This document shows positions 1 through 6,770 of a stretch of 8,885 bases of DNA, in pieces; the first letter of the stretch is position 1; every line of letters starts with the position of its first letter. The translations under genes and the position numbers were made by a program. Below the pieces are notes generated by a model. That model worked only from the letters and a program-made list of their open reading frames with translations, did no database searches and was not told where the DNA came from. This stretch comes from an uncultured Bacteroidota bacterium. Lineage in GTDB: Bacteria; Bacteroidota; Bacteroidia; Chitinophagales; Saprospiraceae. The stretch lies in contig CALEYM010000305.1 of assembly GCA_937926185.1 (NCBI GenBank), positions 1 to 8,885 of the forward strand, given 5' to 3'.

Positions 1-2
1 CC

Positions 3-1691
3 GGACCGGACCAATCGGTGTGTGCAAATGAACCGGTACACCTCTCCGGTTCGGTTACCGGGGCGTTATCCGCCAGATGGGAATCGTCTGTCTTGGGCGG
101 CGTCTTCTCCCCAAACGCCAGCACCCTGTCTGGCGTTACCTATACGCCTCCGGGTGGTGTGACCAGCGTGGTGCTAAGCTTGGTTTCGGGCGATCCACCC
201 GGCCCCTGTCCGGCCATTTCGGACGAACTGTTCGTCGAATTTCGTCCTGTGCCGAAAATTACGCTGGATAGTATATTCTGTTCGCAAAACCTTTTGACTT
301 ACAACGTCGAATTCAGCGTTGAACCGGCAACCTCAATAGTACAGCCCAATACCGGCGTATTGAACGTGTTAGGAGGTGGACGGTTTCGGATCAGTGGAAT
401 TTCCAAAAACACAGACCTTGTGCTGGGCGTCTTCAACCCGGCCAACGATTGCGCCAATCAGTTGTTTGTACCAAAATTTGCCTGCGATTGCGTCGCTCCC
501 GCCCTGCCGGTTTCCAAAGGGAACCGGGAAACCTGCTCCAACGAACCTTTTCCCGCACTCGAAGTAGAGGTTCAACCGGCAGATATTGCCGTGGACTGGT
601 ATGAATTTGCATCGGGCGGCACGCCGCTTGCCCAGGATGCCAACTTGTTCCAACCGGCAAAGGGAGGTACATATTTTGCCGAAACCCGCAACAAGATAAG
701 CAACTGCGTATCACTCGGACGAACGCCGGTTTCCCTCACTATCAAACCCAGCCCCCTGGCAGATGCCGGCAATGATCAAACCGTTTGCCCCGGAATACCG
801 GTATCGCTCACGGCTGCCGGCACAAACTATACTTATGAATGGAGCAACGGGGCAACAACCAAAACCATTATCGTTCCCGGTGAAGCCGCCACGTACTCCG
901 TAACATCCATCTTAAATGGCTGCCGCGCGACCGATTCCGTCACCATATTCACCTGGCCTCCGGTTTTTGGCAGTATAAGCGTAACAAAACCGATTGATTG
1001 CCACGGCAATAAAACAGGCGCGCTGAGTGTTTCGGCCAGTGGCGGCACTTTTCCCTACACGGTAAAATGGTCGAATGGGCCAGCCACGCCTCAAAACGCC
1101 AACCTGCAAGCCGGCTTGTATGCCGCCACGGTCACGGACGCCAACGCCTGTCGCGATACGGCGAGCTTCGACCTTGGCCAACCCGCCCCCCTCACCGTGG
1201 CCGACACCACGATCGTATGGTCGAGCGGGTCATTCGACGGATATCTGTTTGTGACCGTGATCGGCGGAACGCCGCCTTATACGTACCAATGGGTGGAGAA
1301 TGGTTTTGTAATGCCCAATGCAAACCAGAACAGTATAGATTCGCTGATCCAGGCCAAATATGCCGTGATCATCACGGATGCCAATGGTTGCACACACACA
1401 GAATTTTACTCCACGGTATCGGCGCCGGTGAAGCCGGGAGAAACATTCATGGTCGTATTTCCGAATCCGACCGCGGGGCTATTGTACATCCGGTTTCAAT
1501 TGCCCCGATACAGCCCCGCGACGGCCTGGGTTACCGACATGCTGGGACGGACCGTATTCGACCGGCGAGCGTTCAACGTGATGAACGAAACGGTTGAATT
1601 ACCGCTCTCCGCGCTTCCTTCCGGCAACTATCTGCTTCATGTACAGATCGACCAAATCCATACCGTCCAAAAAATAAGCATAAACCGTTGA
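3..1691 (+). CDS. Secreted adhesin-like protein with Ig/SprB-like repeats and T9SS C-terminal sorting domain (5' end outside window)
   Basis: The reading frame is open to the left edge, so this is the last 562 residues of a larger protein. The GTG at 18 is not taken as the start because repeat sequence already begins before it. Residues are counted from base 3. Residues 6-80 form a Cys-containing repeat typical of giant Bacteroidota surface proteins. About 160-245 is an Ig-like repeat with a WYE...GGTPL core and GTYFAETR. About 252-318 is a second Ig/PKD-like repeat (AGNDQTVCPG...YEWSNG). About 333-394 is a SprB-type repeat (CHGNKTGALSVSASGG...YTVKWSNG...AGLYAATVTDANAC), followed by a second, degenerate copy (GGTPPYTYQW...YAVIITDANGC). 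Residues 482-562 are a type A sorting domain (VFPNPTAG, DMLGRTV, LPSGNYLLHV, then a basic end). In this family the domain directs export across the outer membrane by T9SS and is usually removed on surface attachment. Likely a cell-surface adhesion protein; the ligand cannot be told. The next gene starts 4 bases downstream. Confidence 0.88.
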   Translation, partial: GPDQSVCANEPVHLSGSVTGALSARWESSVLGGVFSPNASTLSGVTYTPPGGVTSVVLSLVSGDPPGPCPAISDELFVEFRPVPKITLDSIFCSQNLLTYNVEFSVEPATSIVQPNTGVLNVLGGGRFRISGISKNTDLVLGVFNPANDCANQLFVPKFACDCVAPALPVSKGNRETCSNEPFPALEVEVQPADIAVDWYEFASGGTPLAQDANLFQPAKGGTYFAETRNKISNCVSLGRTPVSLTIKPSPLADAGNDQTVCPGIPVSLTAAGTNYTYEWSNGATTKTIIVPGEAATYSVTSILNGCRATDSVTIFTWPPVFGSISVTKPIDCHGNKTGALSVSASGGTFPYTVKWSNGPATPQNANLQAGLYAATVTDANACRDTASFDLGQPAPLTVADTTIVWSSGSFDGYLFVTVIGGTPPYTYQWVENGFVMPNANQNSIDSLIQAKYAVIITDANGCTHTEFYSTVSAPVKPGETFMVVFPNPTAGLLYIRFQLPRYSPATAWVTDMLGRTVFDRRAFNVMNETVELPLSALPSGNYLLHVQIDQIHTVQKISINR

Positions 1692-1695
1692 TAAA

Positions 1696-3414
1696 ATGCT
1701 TGTACGCAAAATCAGACGCACTATTTGGATGTACTTAATTGCATTGTTGTCAGGCTGGCAATGCCTTGACCAGGAGATGAACGAACTGGAGTTTTTTTCC
1801 GTCGAAACTAACGCGTACACGGTATTGGGTATCGATTCATTTCAGGCCAATGGTATACTTTCCGGACTGACCGACATCCGGGTGGAAAACTGCGGTTTTG
1901 TGTGGTCGGACGATTTGACAGCCATATCGGGAACACAGCCGGGGGGAAACATCGTTGTGGCAGACCAGCAAGTCGGGAACGGGCTTTTTAAAGCTAATCT
2001 ACCGGCTAAAAAGGGCGGCGTCATCTATTTCAGGGCGTTTGCACGGTACGGCGACAGGCAGGTATATAGCGCCGCCATCGAAGCTTTTACCCTGGCGAAT
2101 ATCGTTGAAATGGCGGGGAAGGCTACCGTAGACAACCATACTGCCATTGTTTTCGGCCTCTTGAGCGGCATAGAAAATCTCGGTCTGCAATTGGAAACCT
2201 ACGGGCACGTGTATTCGGCCAGCAACCCGGCGCCAGAAATAAAAAGCCCTGACTGCGACTCAGTCAGCCTCGGCCCCGTCAACGACGACGGATTGTTCCA
2301 GAGCAAACTCAACAATCTCAAGTTTAACACGCCATATTATGTGCGCGCATACGTAATTAGCGGTGGAAAAGCATTTTACAGCAATAACGTCGGTACCTTC
2401 AGTACACGCGACGGATGGGAACAGATTGAATACTTCCCGACAACTTACCAGGGCGGTTTTGCAATAGCCCATACATTGAATGGAAAGGCTTACGCCGGAT
2501 TCGGTTGTCAGATAGAAGGTGGCTGCAAGGCTGCCCAGTTGACAGCAGATTTTTGGGAATTTGATCCTCTGGAAATGTCTGGCGCCTGGTTTCCCACCTC
2601 ACCCGCCGCGGCTATCACCGAGCGCACTAATGCCTCCGGTTTTATTATCGGAGACACGCTTTATGTTTTGTTTGGCGAACAGGCCGGAGATTTTGGCGGC
2701 ATTTTTACGCTGCTGAGTTTTAGAAAATTCCACCTGCCCACGCAGACCTGGCTCCCCGTGCCGCCACAACCGCCCCCCGGCCTGCTGCCCCGAACCGGCG
2801 CCGTGGCCTTTGCCCTGAAGGGTAAGGCCTACGTTGGAACCGGAAGACATGCAGATCAGTCGTTCAACCCTACCTGGCTATCCGACTTTTGGGAATACAC
2901 GCCCGAAACCGGCGCCTGGCGGCAGGTCGCCTCCCTGCCGCAACAAGGCCCCCCGGGGCTACCCGATAATGGTGGCAGCCGTGAGGAAGCGGCGTTTTTT
3001 GCCTTCGATGACTTTGCCGTGGTGGGCGGCGGAGCACGGGGTGTGCTTTACTTGCGCGATTTCTGGAAATTCATACCGCCACAGTCGCCTCAGGATACCG
3101 GACAGTGGGCCCCCGCCAAAACCTTTGATGGACCGGGGAGAATCTGGGCCGTTTCGTTTTCCATCGGAAATCGCGGGTTTTACGGTACAGGTTACAACGA
3201 CGGCTATTTCGACGATTGGTGGGAATACAGCCCGGATAACGACGAGTGGAAAGCACGAACCCGGTTTCAAGGGGCCAGACGCGGAAATGGCATGGGATTT
3301 TCAGTAAAGGAAAATGGTTATCTGTTTACCGGTATCGGGCGGATAGTGCAAAACGACCTCCCTACACAGGTAATCATGGCCGATGGCTGGCGGTATGTGC
3401 CGCTAGAATTTTAA
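1696..3414 (+). CDS. Exported kelch-repeat (six-bladed beta-propeller) protein with two FN3-like domains
   Basis: 572 residues. The start at 1696 lies 4 bases after the upstream stop and gives a basic N-terminus (RKIRR) followed by a hydrophobic stretch (about residues 9-21), which looks like an export signal. An ATG at 1729 is a possible alternative start but would remove the basic region. Cys23 follows the hydrophobic stretch and could be lipidated, but the residues before it (GWQ) do not make a canonical lipobox. Residues about 42-133 and 135-235 are two fibronectin-III-like repeats, each with a pattern of the type GLF-x-L...YY/YFRAY/FA...G-x-x-x-YS (YFRAFARYGDRQVYS, YYVRAYVISGGKAFYS). From about 250 to 572 there are six kelch blades, each with a hydrophobic strand, a small-residue turn (GKAYVGTG, RGFYGTG, GYLFTGIG) and a closing DFWE(Y/F)-type strand ending in W. 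The last blade ends at GWRYVPLEF. Unlike its neighbour it has no T9SS sorting domain. Kelch propellers bind proteins or glycans; no catalytic motif is visible. Probably in the periplasm or on the outer surface, in an operon with the upstream adhesin. Confidence 0.85.
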   Translation: MLVRKIRRTIWMYLIALLSGWQCLDQEMNELEFFSVETNAYTVLGIDSFQANGILSGLTDIRVENCGFVWSDDLTAISGTQPGGNIVVADQQVGNGLFKANLPAKKGGVIYFRAFARYGDRQVYSAAIEAFTLANIVEMAGKATVDNHTAIVFGLLSGIENLGLQLETYGHVYSASNPAPEIKSPDCDSVSLGPVNDDGLFQSKLNNLKFNTPYYVRAYVISGGKAFYSNNVGTFSTRDGWEQIEYFPTTYQGGFAIAHTLNGKAYAGFGCQIEGGCKAAQLTADFWEFDPLEMSGAWFPTSPAAAITERTNASGFIIGDTLYVLFGEQAGDFGGIFTLLSFRKFHLPTQTWLPVPPQPPPGLLPRTGAVAFALKGKAYVGTGRHADQSFNPTWLSDFWEYTPETGAWRQVASLPQQGPPGLPDNGGSREEAAFFAFDDFAVVGGGARGVLYLRDFWKFIPPQSPQDTGQWAPAKTFDGPGRIWAVSFSIGNRGFYGTGYNDGYFDDWWEYSPDNDEWKARTRFQGARRGNGMGFSVKENGYLFTGIGRIVQNDLPTQVIMADGWRYVPLEF

Positions 3415-3465
3415 AATTATTCAATTTCATCCCCAATTTTAGGACTTAAACCAAACGACAACACC
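3415..3465 (+). promoter_or_regulatory. Short AT-rich gap and leader before the caspase-hydrolase gene
   Basis: This 51-base gap separates the surface-protein pair from the caspase gene and is much more AT-rich than the coding sequence on either side. The 20 bases before the ATG at 3466 are A/C-rich (AAACGACAACACC) with no purine-rich Shine-Dalgarno, a common arrangement in Bacteroidota, where A-rich leaders support initiation. I could not find a convincing Bacteroidota -7 box (TAnnTTTG). A 7-base AT-only inverted repeat (3412-3418 with 3435-3441) is too weak to be called a terminator. The gap could hold a promoter, or the gene may be read through from upstream. Confidence 0.3.
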
Positions 3466-6400
3466 ATGTCCCGTCTCTTCGCCCTGCTCGCCGGCATCAA
3501 CCGCTACCATCCTCAATCCGACGCCAACGTCAGCCATCTGCATGGCTGTCGGAACGACATTCTTTCACTGCAATCTTTTCTGGAGGACCGTTTCCCCGCC
3601 GGCCAGCGCGAGCTGGCGACCCTGCTCGACAACGACGCCACGTACCAAAACGTGATCGACCATTTCGGCCGGAAACTGCTGCTGCGGGCCGGGCCGGGCG
3701 ACGTGGTATTGTTCGCCTACGCCGGCCACGGCAGCCGGGAAGGCGCCGCGCCCGAGTTTCTGAAATATTATCCCGAAGGCAAGGAAGAAACCCTGGTGTT
3801 GTACGACAGCCGCATTCCCGGCGGACTCGACCTGGCCGACAAGGAGCTCGCCGTGCTGATCGAACGCGTGGCCGCCCGGGGCGCCCACGTGGCGGTGCTG
3901 CTCGACAGTTGCCACTCCGGCTCCGCCACACGGGGCATGGAGGAGTTTATTTACGGCGCCGTCCGTCAGACTTCCAGCCGCACCGGCGCCCGCCCGCTGG
4001 AAAGTTATCTGCAGGGGGAATATTTGAAAAGAAAGGACTTTTACCTGCCCAACAGCCGCCATATTTCCCTGGCCGCCTGCGACCGCACCGAAAAAGCGTT
4101 TGAACTCACCAGTCAGCGCGGCCTGTTTTCCACCAAACTTATGCAGGTGCTGGAAAAAACGGGCGGCCAGATCTCCTACGCCGACCTGTACACCCAATGC
4201 CGCCTCGGCATGGCGCAGATCACCGACCAGCAGCGCCCGCAATTCGACACCTACGGTTATTTCAATGGTTACGACGGTTTTCTGAACCTGGGCGCCGCCT
4301 CATCCGGTAAAACCCTGCGCGTCTTTTTTACCGACAATACCTGGCAGGCCACCATGGGCGCCGTGCACGGGCTTCCGGTGGCATCGGGCAATCCGGCCAC
4401 TTTCGAGGTACTGAAAAACGGGGAAGTACTCGGACAAGTGCGCAGCCGCGTGGTGGGCATGGAATCGAGCAGCCTGGAACAACCCACCTTTTCGCTGGCC
4501 GCTAAAGAAACGTACGAAGCGCGCCTCACCAGCCTGCCGGCGCCCCGGACGGTGTACTTGCTCCAGGGCGAAGCGGCCCAGATGAAAGAAGCCCTGCTGG
4601 CGCTGCAAAACTTTAGGCCCCTGCACTTCGATCTCAGCGCCGACGCCCCGCAGGCCGGCTGCCGGCTGGAAGTCTCCGCCGACCGGCTCCAATTGTTCCG
4701 GACTGCCGACGGCGCGCGCCTGCGCGCCATCGAGGGCACCGACCGCGCCAAAATGTTTGCCGACGCATTTGACAAACTGGAACAAATCGCCCGCTGGGAA
4801 AAAACGCTGGAACTCGACAACCGGGAAACCCGCATCAACCATGGCGACGTAGAGCTGATACTCGTGGAAATGGACCAGGCGGGAACGGTACTGCGCAAAA
4901 CGACCGACCGGGAAATCGTGATCGATATCCTGCGCGTGAACAACGAGGATCAAAAAGTGCCCTTTCGCCTGGAGATCAGGAATAAAAACGCCGCGAAAGC
5001 GCGGCATTGCGCCCTGTTTTACGCCGACGACAGGTATGGTTTTCACGCGGTGGGATACAACGAACAAATTCCGGCCCAATCGACGGCCATCGCTATGGAT
5101 AAAAACGCCGGGGGCGTTCAGTATGCCTTTGAGCTGAACGGCAAAACCGAGACGATGGACATTTTCAAACTGTTCGTCAGCAACAGCAAAATATCGGGCG
5201 AAGGCTTGCAACAAAACGGTTTTACCCTGGGCGAAACCGTCGATTACTGGACGACCCGCGGCGGTACGCGCGGCGACGCGGTTTCGCAGGCCAGGGCAAT
5301 ATTTGGCATGAGCGCGCCAACGCAACAGGAAGACGTGAATGACTGGTACGCCATCACGTTGCGGATCCGGTCGGTGGCCCGGCAGGCCGGCGTGGGCGAT
5401 CAGGCCGTATCGCTGGCCAACGATTTTATCAAAATACGCCCCCACCGTACCTTCCGCTCAGGTGTGGCGCTGGCGTCGGCCAATAGCGGCAGCAGGAGCA
5501 TAGAACCGATGTCGGTCATCGCTGAGTTGGCCCGTCACAGCGGCGTCGACTTGCTGCCCTTCGGCGCTTCCACCCGCGATACGGCGCCCCTCAACATGCT
5601 GGAACTGACCGACATCCAAAACGAAGCCGCGCTGGCCAGGCAGCCGCTGCAAATCGAGATTGCGGCACAATTGCAGGAAAAAGCCGGCTACGAAGACCTG
5701 CTCCTGCCGCTCACTTTCGACGGGCAACACCTGTTGCCCGTCGGCAAGGTAAAACGCCTGGCCAACGGCAACGCCCTTGTCAGCATCAACCGCCTGCCCG
5801 CCGCGGCCGACCAACGCCGCCGCAGCCTCGGAAAGGCACTGAAATTGTGTTTTCTGAAATTAGTATTGAGAAAAGAAGACGTGCAGCAACTCTGCTGGGC
5901 CGACTACAGCCGCGACACGGTAGAGCGCCGCTCCGATAACCTGCCGGCCAAAGTGGCGGCCGCCAAAAATATCCTCCTCGTCACCCACGGCATCATCGGC
6001 GACGCCAAATGTATGGCCGAGTGCATGCGCCGGGCGTACAACGAAAAACTGTTCGACCTCGTGCTCACCTTCGACTATGAAAACCTGAACACCAAAATCG
6101 AAGTCACCGCCGCCCGCTTAGCCGACAAACTCAAAGCCGCCGGCATCACGCCCGGATCGGGTAAAAAGATCACCATCCTCGCCCACTCGATGGGCGGCCT
6201 GGTCTCCCGTTATTTCATCGAAAACCTGCAAGGAAACAAGGTCGTATCCCATCTCATCATGGCCGGCACGCCCAACGCCGGCAGCGCCATTGCCAAACTG
6301 ACCAACTACCGCGATTTCCTGATCCCGGTCATCACCCTGGCCATCAACTCGGCCTGGGGCATCCCGGCGGCAGGGGTACTCCTTGCCATACTCAAACACT

Positions 6401-6768
6401 CCAAAATGGTGACCCCCACCCTCGAACAGATGTACATCGACCACCCCGACGGCTTCCTGAAAAACCTCGCCAAAACCGCCGACCCCGGCGTGCGCTACAG
6501 CATCGTGGCCGGCAACCTGCACGACTTTCTGAACAGCAACGCCGAACAAAAGGCGCTCATGGACAAACTGCTGGGCCTCGGCGGAAAACTGTTTTACGGC
6601 AAGGAACCCAACGATCTGGCCGTCAGCATCGAGAGCATCAAAGCCGTGCCCGCCACGCGGAAGCCGGCGCCCGAAGCCGTCGTGGTGGCGGGGAACCATT
6701 TGAATTATTTCGAGGAAGAGGGGTGCGTGGGGGCGATTATGGGGTTTGTGAAAAATCCAACGCCGTAG
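3466..6768 (+). CDS. Caspase-family (peptidase C14-like) protease fused to a C-terminal alpha/beta hydrolase (lipase/esterase type)
   Basis: 1100 residues; no signal peptide or N-terminal membrane segment, so probably cytoplasmic. Residues 1-170 are a caspase p20-like domain: start ALLAGINRY, then HGCRNDI, catalytic His88 in YAGHGSREG, ETLVLYDSR and catalytic Cys149 in LLDSCHSGS. Residues about 190-275 resemble p10 (HISLAACDRTEKAFE, GLFSTKLMQVLE, YADLYTQC, QQRPQF). Asp147, two residues before the Cys, matches the metacaspase residue that lines an S1 pocket for Arg/Lys. About 280-790 is beta-rich: a stretch at 495-575 looks like DUF4384-type domains that follow bacterial caspases (FRLEIRN...DIFKLFVSNSKI), and about 680-780 is another Ig-like segment ending in FDGQHLLPVG. 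Residues 835-1100 are an alpha/beta hydrolase: oxyanion strand LLVTHGIIGD (His841-Gly842), nucleophile elbow AHSMGG with Ser908 (the same AxSxG form as Bacillus LipA), GTPNAGS, probable acid Asp1050 in PNDLAVS and probable base His1078 in GNHLNYF. A hydrophobic segment at 951-976 sits where lipases carry their lid. GC content is higher than in neighbours. Substrates are unknown; an immune or cell-death role is possible but unproven. Confidence 0.9.
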   Translation: MSRLFALLAGINRYHPQSDANVSHLHGCRNDILSLQSFLEDRFPAGQRELATLLDNDATYQNVIDHFGRKLLLRAGPGDVVLFAYAGHGSREGAAPEFLKYYPEGKEETLVLYDSRIPGGLDLADKELAVLIERVAARGAHVAVLLDSCHSGSATRGMEEFIYGAVRQTSSRTGARPLESYLQGEYLKRKDFYLPNSRHISLAACDRTEKAFELTSQRGLFSTKLMQVLEKTGGQISYADLYTQCRLGMAQITDQQRPQFDTYGYFNGYDGFLNLGAASSGKTLRVFFTDNTWQATMGAVHGLPVASGNPATFEVLKNGEVLGQVRSRVVGMESSSLEQPTFSLAAKETYEARLTSLPAPRTVYLLQGEAAQMKEALLALQNFRPLHFDLSADAPQAGCRLEVSADRLQLFRTADGARLRAIEGTDRAKMFADAFDKLEQIARWEKTLELDNRETRINHGDVELILVEMDQAGTVLRKTTDREIVIDILRVNNEDQKVPFRLEIRNKNAAKARHCALFYADDRYGFHAVGYNEQIPAQSTAIAMDKNAGGVQYAFELNGKTETMDIFKLFVSNSKISGEGLQQNGFTLGETVDYWTTRGGTRGDAVSQARAIFGMSAPTQQEDVNDWYAITLRIRSVARQAGVGDQAVSLANDFIKIRPHRTFRSGVALASANSGSRSIEPMSVIAELARHSGVDLLPFGASTRDTAPLNMLELTDIQNEAALARQPLQIEIAAQLQEKAGYEDLLLPLTFDGQHLLPVGKVKRLANGNALVSINRLPAAADQRRRSLGKALKLCFLKLVLRKEDVQQLCWADYSRDTVERRSDNLPAKVAAAKNILLVTHGIIGDAKCMAECMRRAYNEKLFDLVLTFDYENLNTKIEVTAARLADKLKAAGITPGSGKKITILAHSMGGLVSRYFIENLQGNKVVSHLIMAGTPNAGSAIAKLTNYRDFLIPVITLAINSAWGIPAAGVLLAILKHSKMVTPTLEQMYIDHPDGFLKNLAKTADPGVRYSIVAGNLHDFLNSNAEQKALMDKLLGLGGKLFYGKEPNDLAVSIESIKAVPATRKPAPEAVVVAGNHLNYFEEEGCVGAIMGFVKNPTP

Positions 6769-6770
6769 AT

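Noticed and set aside
1067..1597. 176-codon + strand frame overlapping the adhesin repeats
   Set aside because: The overlapping frame carries the SprB-like repeats and sorting domain; this frame gives an Arg/His-rich translation with no domain.
3407..3418. Perfect 12-base AT palindrome (AATTTTAAAATT) spanning the stop of the kelch gene
   Set aside because: It consists only of A and T, overlaps coding sequence and a stop codon, and is expected by chance in AT-rich gaps; no second copy was seen.
3565..4242. 225-codon open frame on the - strand opposite the caspase domain
   Set aside because: The opposite strand encodes the intact caspase motifs; this is a composition-driven shadow frame.
4300..5445. 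381-codon open frame on the - strand within the caspase-hydrolase gene
   Set aside because: It is antisense to a gene with clear domains, lies in GC-rich sequence where stops are rare on the other strand, and its translation shows no recognisable domain.
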